Assembly (NCBI RefSeq): GCF_001039355.2 | Contig: NW_019775417.1 | Coordinates: 132,698-196,697 of the forward strand | Direction: 5' to 3' | Length of the DNA: 64,000 nt | Source: Lingula anatina | Lineage: Eukaryota > Brachiopoda > Lingulata > Lingulida > Lingulidae | In this document: piece by piece, positions 48,601 through 60,535 of the stretch | How the letters are laid out: every line of letters starts with the position of its first letter | Position numbering within the stretch: position 1 is the first letter of the stretch | Made by a program: the position numbers and the translations under genes | The notes under the pieces: generated by a model | Databases searched by the model: none | What the model saw: the letters and a program-made list of their open reading frames with translations, nothing else | What the model was told of the DNA's origin: nothing

Positions 48601-51600
48601 CCCCCCCCCCTTTCATAGAGAATCTATATTATTTATTAGCTGACTGTATTAATAAAATCAGATATCTGAACAGACACAAAATAAACACGACAAAGTGAAA
48701 GTGCGTTTTACAAATAGTGTATGTGTTCAACCCATAAAAATGTAATGGTCTCATGATGACAGTTTATCTAACTAGGAAGTACACTATCTACTCCCATGAC
48801 CTAGCTTAGGCATAAATGTGGAAAAAATTTATGATTGGAGGTCAGATCCAAAAAGACAAGTTGAATTTAAGATATACAAAAAAAGCTAACAGATACTTGT
48901 ATTTATTCTGTTCTGAAGAATTTGGGGTTTCAATGAATGCCTTCACCTTTTATTTTTATTTGGCCGCTTTGTCCACATGTGCAACATTAAGTGCATATAG
49001 TATATATCAAGCTGCAATGTTACAAATGGTGGGCTTTATTAGTTTTACATTATATTCAGGCTTTAGATTTTTCCCCCATCATATGTGGGTAACATTGTTT
49101 TTCTTTCTTCATGGACCTATTTTTGGGGATCACTGTAAAAGAGTGGCTATTATTTCAAATTTGTCTGACTTTTCACAGAAGTCAAATAGCCCTATAACAG
49201 AGACTTTGATTGATTGATTGCATTTACTTACTTGTAAATGTCTTCAGGTGCTCTCTTGACTTCATGTAAGAAATTCCCTCAATCTTTTTATGCTTTACAA
49301 CATTTCGCTTCCTCAAGCAAACTCAAACAAGCTCATATATATATTTCGTCTGTGTATAGCTGCACTTTGTAACAAGCACAATATAAAGGATGTGTGTAGA
49401 CAGTGGAATTGCCCAGGCTATAAATAGATCTATGACGTTGCAGCCTTATCACTGAAGTATAGTAGATCCCTTCTGACACAATGGTTGAATGTAGTTAAAC
49501 TGTAGAGGAAATATTAAAGGCTTTTACGTTAAATTTCTGGCTTATATTTATTCATTTATTTGTTTACTTGTTTAATTTATTTATTTGATTAATTTTCTAT
49601 CCTATTTGTTTAGTAGATCTTACAATGCATTGTGAACAAAAATCTTAATGTATAGGGAGATCAAAGAAAAGCAAAATTGGAATTGATTACAAGTAAATTG
49701 ATTTTAATGAATTGTAGAATTAATGTTACTTCATCAAATCACTTATAAAAATTCATAACTTTTTTAATAGATATGTTTTGAGTTCTGTTTTAAAAATGTC
49801 TAATAAAAGTGAAGCAAATTCTATTTCTTTAGCACAGCAATTTATTATGATTGTACTTGTAACTGTATGTGACAGATTAAGCTTTACACTGTTTTAACAG
49901 CAAATAATTAAGAAATGGTATTTAATAAAGGCATGAAGTGTCTCCAGCAGAAAAATGAAGCTTAATGAAAATTTTGTTCTGAAGCAAATTATATGGGTGC
50001 TGATATTGGATATCAGTTCAAAAACATCAAAACAAGTTCAAATTACTCTCTTTATACATTCTGTATCATATTAAGCCCTCCTCTATTGTGATTTTTATTC
50101 ACCACAATCATTCACACCACTGACATGCTGTTAGTTAAGTGTCACACACATTCTGTTTTAATTGATTGAACAGGTTATGATTAATGGGAAGCTAATAAAT
50201 GTTTCAGACACAGGTTGCTGTCAGTTAATTATCCATATTTTATATAAAGTTATATAAATTATCCATATTTTATATAGTGTTATATAACTTTTCATTTTAG
50301 TTAATATATATGTATATTAAATGGATAACAATTGTTCATTTTGGCTAAAAAATGAATTTCCTGGGGTAAAGGACAATTTCCCCATACTTACTGATGGTTA
50401 GTGAATCCATTCCCACATTCAAAGTTAGACCCTTTTCTAAAAAGTCTGGTTTTCTGTTATATTCTCTTAAGAGATTATTTCAGAGTGTACTAGTAGCCAT
50501 CTATGGAGGTCACATAATGTGATGGCAAGCACAAATTCCAGAATAATTGCATTAACCACTGTTTTTGGTGGTAAAATGGAATTAATTATATTTCTATGAA
50601 CTTTTTACAATGTATTTATTGTGAAATATGGATATCTTACTAACAGTTGTTATCTCTTTAAAATAAAACAGGTTATAATCAGTGGCCAGTTGGTCATAGC
50701 CAACAGACTGACCCAGCATCTTGAGGTGAAGGTCCTTCAGCAACAACTGACCAAGGAGACACCACACATCCTTGGAGCTAAGCAGACCCTCCCCAGCCTC
50801 GTTATCGAGAGGTCAGAGATCACAGGGGTCAAGGTCAGACTGATGGGACCTAAGATGGCTTGGTCTACTAATATTGAAGTGACGGGAGAAGGGATAAAGG
50901 AAAACAAGATGGTGAAGGTAGTCTTGGTTTCATGTTTGAATGATAATGGATGAATTGTATTTTAATGTTAGGTTCAAAAGTGGACTCTTGGTATATCCTT
51001 CCTTGTATTTTGTTTTCTTGGAATTTCCTTTCCTCCATCATCTACTGTTTCCATTTTTTTTTTTCTGATTCCATCCATTCCTTGTTTTTGCCTTCCACAC
51101 CATTTTGAAATGAACAAATGAATTTAATATTCATTATCATTTAGTTACGTATCGTGAACTTGATGGAATATAAGAGATATCAGTATTAATTTTTTACCAC
51201 TTTTATGTGTACTTAGTAGTCAAGAAAAAAAATAGTTTTCAACATTTTTATGCACTTAAAAATTGTTTCTTGTTGTAGCTGTCAACATCAGATAAAAATG
51301 GTTCTCTACATGTCTGGTGCAGTGTCCTGGTAAAATCTTATGGTGATGTCACACAGACTGTGGTAAGTGTTTTCTACATGTCTGGTGCAGTGTAAAATCT
51401 TATGGTGATGTCACACAGACTGTGGTAAGTGTTTTCTACATGTCTGGTGCAGTGTAAAATCTTATGGAGATGTCACACAGACTGTGGTAAGTGTTTTCTA
51501 CATGTCTGGTGCAGTGTAAAATCTTATGGTGATGTCACACAGACTGTGGTAAGTGTTTTCTACATGTCTGGTGCAGTGTAAAATCTTATGGAGATGTCAC

Positions 51601-54600
51601 ACAGACTGTGGTAAGTGTTTTCTACATGTCTGGTGCAGTGTAAAATCTTATGGAGATGTCACACAGACTGTGGTAAGTGTTTTCTACATGTCTGGTGCAG
51701 TGTAAAATCTTATGGAGATGTCACACAGACTGTGGTAAGTGTTTTCTACATGTCTGGTGCAGTGTAAAATCTTATGGAGATGTCACACAGACTGTGGTAA
51801 GTGTTTTCTACATGTCTGGTGCAGTGTAAAATCTTATGGAGATGTCACACAGACTGTGGTAAGTGTTTTCTACATGTCTGGTGCAGTGTAAAATCTTATG
51901 GAGATGTCACACAGACTGTGGTAAGTGTTTTCTACATGTCTGGTGCAGTGTAAAATCTTATGGAGATGTCACACAGACTGTGGTAAGTGTTTTCTACATG
52001 TCTGGTGCAGTGTAAAATCTTATGGAGATGTCACACAGACTGTGGTAAGTGTTTTCTACATGTCTGGTGCAGTGTAAAATCTTATGGAGATGTCACACAG
52101 ACTGTGGTAAGTGTTTTCTACATGTCTGGTGCAGTGTAAAATCTTATGGAGATGTCACACAGACTGTGGTAAGTGTTTTCTACATGTCTGGTGCAGTGTA
52201 AAATCTTATGGAGATGTCACACAGACTGTGGTAAGTGTTTTCTACATGTCTGGTGCAGTGTAAAATCTTATGGAGATGTCACACAGACTGTGGTAAGTGT
52301 TTTCTACATGTCTGGTGCAGTGTAAAATCTTATGGAGATGTCACACAGACTGTGGTAAGTGTTTTCTACATGTCTGGTGCAGTGTAAAATCTTATGGAGA
52401 TGTCACACAGACTGTGGTAAGTGTTTTCTACATGTCTGGTGCAGTGTAAAATCTTATGGAGATGTCACACAGACTGTGGTAAGTGTTTTCTACATGTCTG
52501 GTGCAGTGTAAAATCTTATGGAGATGTCACACAGACTGTGGTAAGTGTTTTCTACATGTCTGGTGCAGTGTAAAATCTTATGGAGATGTCACACAGACTG
52601 TGGTAAGTGTTTTCTACATGTCTGGTGCAGTGTAAAATCTTATGGAGATGTCACACAGACTGTGGTAAGTGTTTTCTACATGTCTGGTGCAGTGTAAAAT
52701 CTTATGGAGATGTCACACAGACTGTGGTAAGTGTTTTCTACATGTCTGGTGCAGTGTAAAATCTTATGGAGATGTCACACAGACTCTGGTAAGTGTTTTC
52801 TGTTTGTCCCTTTGTCCATATACATGAGAATTCTACATAACACCTTTCACATGTATGTTAAATTTATGTGACACAGGTATAGCAGTATACCATATCAAAA
52901 ACAGTTGACAAAAGTAAATGTTCTCCTCTTTATCTGTAAAATGCTGATGCTATTCCCTCTCCTTTCTTGTTGCCAGTTTAGACAAAGTATCACTTAACTG
53001 GACATTTTTTCTCCCCCCTCAGGTACTTTTCACACCTTTGTTTGTGTTAAGAGCACACCTGCCATCACAGCTGATTGTGAATGTGGATACGCCGCGCATG
53101 AAGAGCATGCAGCAGTTGCTACTGCCAGGGCATGGTGTAGAGCAGCAGCTGCAGTGTGTGGGTGGGGACGTGACGCACATGTTGACGTTTCAACAAGGGT
53201 TAGTGGACATGAGTTTTTAATTCAGATATGTTAAAGGGTACAGAATTAGAGTCTCTTTTAACATTCAGTGCTTTATTATTTTATTTATTTATTTGCTTGC
53301 ACATACATGTTCCTTCTTTGGACAAGCATATTTTGTATCCATCTTCAAATACTTAATATTTTACCTATGCTTCAAATTGACAAACTGCATTATTTAAACA
53401 ATTCTTACACTATACCATTTAATCTCAGAGATTGCATGAAGCCGTCCAGTCCTCCATTGTCGCTGTCTGCTGGAATGACTGACCAGGTCACTCATCAGTC
53501 AATGGACACATTGGACATAGAGAAAGAGTGCTATAGCTGGGATATGGAGAGTAATACACACTGGCCATACACTGACAAAGATTTCAGGTATTTTTTGAAA
53601 AAATCACCTAAAACCACGTAATGGAGAGAGAAAAGACTAGACTAAAAAATAACATTGTCTGCTAAAGTATTTACATATAACACTTACAGTTGTATGGGTT
53701 TTTTATGATTCGTTTATATTTTTAAGAGTTATTTTTCTTGTGAAAATTGTATCACTTTGAATTTACCACATTTTTCAGTCCCAACATTCCAGACTCCAGA
53801 CAGTCAGAGCCATACTCCCATCCCACCCTTACCCCTCAGGCAACCACCCCAACCCTTACCCCCACCCTGGGGGGTGACCTGAGCCAGCCACACCCTAATA
53901 TAGACCTCCAGGTCCACCTTAGTCAGAGATGGCCGGGATGCAATACCCTGTTGTTGGACATTACCCCCTGGTCACTAGTGGTCAACAGGGCTGGGATGGG
54001 CGTGGCCATAGTGGACAGTTCTAGTGAGAAGTTGTGGGTTATAAGGAGCGGGGAAATGATGGCCCCACCGCCACTAGAAGTGAGTTCATGTACCAAGTCA
54101 TTTACAACCTTAGTAACCAAGTTTTTCAAATCTGCATGATTTGACACATCTCTTTTTATGTGTTTGTTTATTTTTACTTTTTAGATTTAAATTTTAATTC
54201 CTTTGTATTATTATATTTAGAATTTTATTCTTTACTATATGTAGAGAGAAAATTTTAATTGGACAGTGCTATGGAATTGTGCATGGCAATATGTAAATTT
54301 TGAATTATGAATATACTGAAAATTGTAAAAATTAAATAATGCTGCCTGGAACTTCAGGGTGGATTTCGTCTTGGAGTTACACAGAACAGCACCATCTATA
54401 GTTCAAACATCCTGGTACTATCAGATGAAGCAGAAGAAGATCGAGGTTATCTACCAAGATTGGAGGGCGTGGTCTACAAAGGGGGTGTGACCAATGTGTC
54501 CATCATTGTAGATGATCAGGTAGGAAAGCATTGTGTTACAGAGGATATGTTCTACAAAGGAGGTGTGACCAATGTGTCAATCATTGTGGATGATCAGGTA

Positions 54601-57600
54601 GGAAAGCATTGTGTTACAGAGGATATGTTCTACAAAGGAGGTGTGACCAATGTGTCAATCATTGTAGATGATCAGGTAGGAAAGCATTGGCCCCATTCTG
54701 AATAGGGAACTTACTAGTCCAAGTGTCAAATATGGTAACCCACTACAGAGCTGGTCAACTCATCTGCTAATAGACACTGAATAGATATCCCATTGGGAAG
54801 ATTTTAATTGTGTTGGCCATATTTGACTCTCGGGCCAGTTAGTCCCCTATTCTGAATGGGGCCATTGTGTTACAGAGGATATGTTCATAAAGGAGATGTG
54901 GCTGATATGCCAGTCACTGCATAATCTGTGTTTAGGTTATCATTTGGTTATACTAAACAGTGAGAGGGTGTGGCTTATATAAAAATGTGATCATATTTTT
55001 CATTTACTGGTCATAAAAAGCTACTGTCTGATTTGCATGGAGAGGACTTGTTTTTAATGTGTTTGATCATGGAGAGCGAGAGAGAGAGAGAGAGAGAGAG
55101 CTTGTGGAAAAAGGGGGAGAGAGAGAAAGTGAAAAAGGAGAGAGAAATAGGCAAAAAGTTCCTTAAATCATACAACCACATATCAGTACATACCAAGGAT
55201 GTATTTAAAGGGATAACAACATCTTTTAGCCAAAATGAACATAATAATAATGATAATACATTCTTGATATACCTTATGTCTCCAGGTCCACTACTTGACC
55301 CTGACATCAGATGTCCACCACCACATGAGAGTACTGACCATACAGGAGACGTACCAACTGGTCAACCAGTCACAGCTTGACCTTATGGTCTTATGTGCTG
55401 AGGTACCTTTTGGACAGAACAAAGTAAGTGTAGCAGCAGGGATGCTACATTCTGTAAAAATTAAAGTTACTATAAAAGTCAAAAATATTCTGCGCATTTT
55501 CAGTCTGACAAACTGGCATTTCTTTGCAATCACAGTCTCAAATCTTCCAGAATATCATTTAGTTTTAAGATGAAGTTTTTCTGATAATCACGTTGTCCAT
55601 CGGAGACTCTGGGAATGGAATTGGAAAGTTTGAGACATTATATATAGCCAGATATACATATTGATTTTCTCAGTTCTCAGGTGGTATTCTAACAGTAACA
55701 CATTTTTGTAATATAATAATATTCTGCATAATGAATATTTGATTATTCCAGTACACTTCATTATCTCTGGACCATTCCAAAGCTGTGTCCGTGTCAAGGT
55801 CAAGCAGCGGTCAACCAGGACTACGACCACTCTCTCCTTGGACCAGACTGGACCCTGACACTCAGGCCAAAGAGCATGCCAAATATCTTCTTTTCAAACT
55901 TCATTGTGAAGAAATCAGCAGTGTAGAACAGGAGTCAAGTCCTTTTAAGACAGACACACACAGATTCATGTGGAGTGTCCCCCTGAGAGTGAAGGTTGGA
56001 GAATCTGGGTCAAGGTCACCAGAATCTGGGTCAAGGTCAACCTGTACGTTCCCATTCTATTCTGAAGGTGCTTGGCAGAGTTGTGCATGTGTGGTTACAT
56101 GTCATGTGAAAAAAGGAGTGACATATATTGTGATACAGGATGACCCGGCGCCATCTATATTATTGCATAATAACACAGATACTGTACTGTACTTTGGTCA
56201 AGGTTGCCTGACTCCCGAAATGAAAGGTACTGGTTTAAAATTTTTAAAGATGCTTTTTTGCATAAATCATCACACTTATTGCTTCTTGGAAAAGTAAATG
56301 TCCATTCTGCTGCAATAGTTTTAAGGCATTCAAAAATTTTATTACAAGGCCAATGAAAAGTTTGCTCTTTTTTCGAGATTAATGTGTGACTTTTTCTGTT
56401 TTTTCCATAATTCAGTAATTATTTACAGTAATGCACATATTAATGATCATATATTAGGTACTTATTTACTTACCTTCTTGGTTGTAGGGGTCACTGTCCA
56501 TGAAGAGCAGGAACAATTCCAGGAACTACCTTTGGCCCCTCCTCATGGAAGAGCCCACTATACCTTCCCAGAAATCTCTGCAAGCTTTCCAGCCATTGGC
56601 CAGAACAAAGGGAAGCACCTGAAGCTCTATCTGGCGGTGGAATCAGGGGCACAAAATACAATGTTGTGGAGTCAGGGTATTGATTTGGAGTCAACACGGG
56701 AAAGTTTTGTGCGTATACCAGCGTCTAAGGATGTTAAAGTTCATGTTGAACACAAAGGTCATACCATCCAGGTGTTTGTGAACACAGTAAGCAGGGCAGA
56801 AGTCTCAGCTAAAGAAATACGTAGCAGGATAACACGGCAGACAACCACAGTCATTATGGAGACAGGAAAAGAGGAGAAACGTGCCAGTTCTGAATCCTTT
56901 CATCTGGTTCCAGTGGATGTCACAGAAGAAGGCAAGACCAATGCTGGAGAGGTTGCTACTAATGAAGACAGAGATTCTCCGGGATTGCATATTGAAACAG
57001 CTGTTATGTGTAAACTGGTCTGCTGCATTCTTTCCGATGATGTCACAAATCCCAGAAAGAGCACTGAAGTGTTGCGAATCACAGTAGACGACATCTTCAT
57101 CGCGTACTATCCTATAGGGGTGACACAAGTGCCACCTAGTGGTGAGAGGACATTTGCAGTCTGCGTTGGGAACCTGCAGGTTGATAACCAGATGTATAAC
57201 ACTGGAAACTACGATTTTCCTGTTGTGTTGCAGAAGCAGGCATCTTTCAAAGGCTGCCATCTTGGTGTTGAGTTTGAACAACTACTGACAGTTGAAAAGT
57301 TGACATATATGAAACCAAACTGCTTAGTCATGGTGGATTTGACACTGTATCAACAAGACGACAGCTTGATGGTGGAGAAAGTCAATGTTGCCATGAAACC
57401 AATGTCTCTGTATGTTGAGGACACCTTTGTTTATGACATGCTCAAGAAAATTGACACTTTCATTCCAGTACCACTTTCAAAGAAAACTCTTCCAACAAAA
57501 CATCTGATTCCCAGGTCTGTGTTGGCCGAAGCTATGTGCATCAGTCAACCAGTCAGATTACAGCTTCTGTCAATCCAACCAATGAGCTTGCAGCTTAGTG

Positions 57601-59256
57601 TACATGCCTCCCTGAAGCTGTTCCTGTCATCAGACAATACCCCTCTGAATTTTGGACACTTTGAAGTTGACAACATTCATACGACCAGTAGCACTCTGAT
57701 CAGGACCCTAGCCATGCATTATGCCACTGGCGCCCTCTTTAGAGCAGGTATTTTTGAAATAGGTACTTTGGGTTCTGGTTTTATGCTTCTAGGTGATTGA
57801 ATTCTTATGCTGGGTTTGGTTTGAATTGTTTTATTTTTTCTTCATAATATGGTTATTTTAAGATTTATTCAGTTAACATAATATCTAGGTATGGAATTGA
57901 ATTAAGTCGTTAAAAGGTAATAAGTATGATTCATTTAGTTTTGTTTTCTTAACATATTTTGCTAGCATTTGAATTTATTAAGTTAAGAAGGTATCTTTAT
58001 ATGTATTTTGATTCTTTGTCTTTTTTAAAATTGATTAATTAAAAATTAAAATTAATTAAGTGAGTATATACTAGTGCACCAGACTGTATATCAGCTACAT
58101 AGAAGAAAATAAAAAGATTGAGGTTATTATACATGAAACATTTTCTTCCAGGGTGGGTGGTCGGTTCACTAGAGTTGCTAGGCAACCCTACTGGACTGGT
58201 CAGAAGTATCGGGACAGGAGTAGCCGACCTCTTCAGAATGCCGTATGCTGGACTCTCAAGAGGACCGGGGGCATTTGTTGGAGGTGTGACACAGGGCATG
58301 GGGTCACTGTTGGCTAATGTCACAGCAGGTGAGTGTGGATGAAATATTTGTCATTGAGATAGACTGTTTTGATTGTGTGCGTGTGTGTGTGTGGGGGGGG
58401 GGGGTGAGTGTGAAGGTGTGCTTGTGCCCTTGTGTGCTTGTGAGCATTGGATTTCTGTGTTTGTGTACATGTGTTTCCGTATTTGTTTTGTTTTGATTTT
58501 ACAACATAAGCTATCTTTTACTACTTGTGAAATAAGTCTTTACTGAGAGGTATTTGTCTTTTTTTTTTTTTTTGCCATTTTCATTTTATGCAATTGAAGC
58601 TGTTGTCACTGTTAGATTAAATATACTTTTTCTATTGTATTTTATGTACGAATCATCAGTATATCAAAGTATTTTACCATTGTTGCAGACAAACAGAATT
58701 GAGCTTCAGTTTATCAATAATGTGAACCTATGTGGTTTATTTTCTTTCAAGACAGTGCCTTATGAAAAAAAGTTTAAATCAAAAAACACAAATTTTTTTC
58801 AGTTCATTGTTATCCTTGGTTTTCCTTTTCTCTCAGGCACTCTCTCATCTATCACCAGTTTTGCATCCAGTGTATCCAGGAACATGGACCGTCTTTCGCT
58901 GGACACTGACCATTCTGAGAGACAGGAACACAGCAGACGACATCATCCAGTAGGGGTGTCCTCTGGACTAAAACAGGGGTTCACTGGATTTGGGCTGAGT
59001 CTACTTGGTGAGCTCTGTATAAGATATTTATATATGGTCATTGCTAATTACATAAAGTATGATTTTAAGAAACAGAGAACCTTTTTAAATTGAGCATAAT
59101 TATACTGTGGAATTTCATAAGTGGTATAAGGTTTTGAAATATTGACTGCTTAATAGCCTGGATATGGTGTAAGAGAACCACTTAGCAGACAGAGCTGCCA
59201 CCTTTGACAGGGTCATGTAGTTAACAATAAGTAGTTTTAAGGAATTTGTGCTTTGC

Positions 59257-59303
<47 letters not shown>

Positions 59304-60501
59304 CTTTGCCCATCAGGTGCCATAGCAGGTATAGCAGACCAACCCATCCAGAGTCTGACCACTATAACCCAGACTCCAACCTCACCTGCACAGAAAGCTA
59401 CAGGCATTGTGTCAGGGGTTGGGAAGGGGCTGATGGGAATTGTCACCAAACCCATAGGTGGCGCTGCAGAGTTTGTGTCACAAACAGGTCAAGGTGAGCC
59501 CAAGTTATGCTCTTTTGCCCAGTGATGCCTGTTCATTAAGATCATATACAACTGTAAACAGATGTGAAAATGATTTTCTTTTTAATGTGCTTCCTCTAGT
59601 GGACAGTAATTTTAAGCATTTTACTCACTTATTTTGGTGTCTTGAGGATGGATTTAGCAATATTTCATCTTACGAATTACCATTTTCTTTAAGCTGTGAT
59701 AACACAATACATGTAGTTACAATATAGTAAAATTGCGTTAGTTTTAACAGCACCAAACTCCCCCCTTAATCTGATTTAATTCCATGCTAGTCACAAGACT
59801 ATGGGATATCTTTGATGATTCTCATAATCTGACAGTTATATTCAGATAGTTAAGTTAGTAGTAATATTTTCCATCTCCAGGGTTGCTCCAGGGTACTGGA
59901 TTAAGTCGTCTTCCAGAGCCAAGGTACTCCCCCACTGTGAGGCTGGCGGAGGATTGGCCAAATGCTTATCTCAAATTTGTCAGGTGTGTTCTTAAAGTTT
60001 TTTTTAAATTTATTTAATTATATAATATTTTTATGAAAGATTTAGATTTCTAAAATGGTGGTGAAGAAAATAGATATTTACCAAATAACCACAATACATT
60101 TTAATGTGCTACAGGAAATCAAGACAGCAGTGATGTCTTGAGTAAAAGGCCTTACAATTATGGGTGGGGGAAAAAGCATTACTGTTGTTGAAAAATTTCA
60201 GATGAAAATCTGGTGGTGACTTTCCTTTTCTTAAAATTTACAGCAAGCTTCTTAACACACTCCCAAGTGTGGAGCTAGTCATGGAGCTGCCTGCCACTCA
60301 GCACATCTCGTCCATAGATGGCGCTCCTATCACCCTCCTCTTGACCTCTGAGATCCTGTTCATCATGAGCGTAGAAGAGGACGTCCAGCAGCAGGCGTTT
60401 GCAGTCTCGGAGATCTCAGTGAGACAGTCGAGTAGGAACCCATGGATGCTTTATCTTAATGTGCAGGATCTAGATGGGGGCAATGTTGAGGAGGTGAGTT
60501 G

Positions 60502-60535
<34 letters not shown>

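Noticed and set aside
48816-49217. 133-residue open frame with hydrophobic stretches
   Set aside because: No recognisable family, lies in A/T-rich intron DNA and has no splice or promoter context. It could be real, but nothing supports it.
51301-52796. CRISPR-like array appearance
   Set aside because: Units are directly adjacent with no unique spacers, the host is eukaryotic, and the unit derives from a VPS13B exon-donor junction. It is a minisatellite.
53923-54147. - strand 74-codon frame, repeated at 62,657-62,881
   Set aside because: Antisense of VPS13B exon 44. It recurs only because the exon is duplicated.
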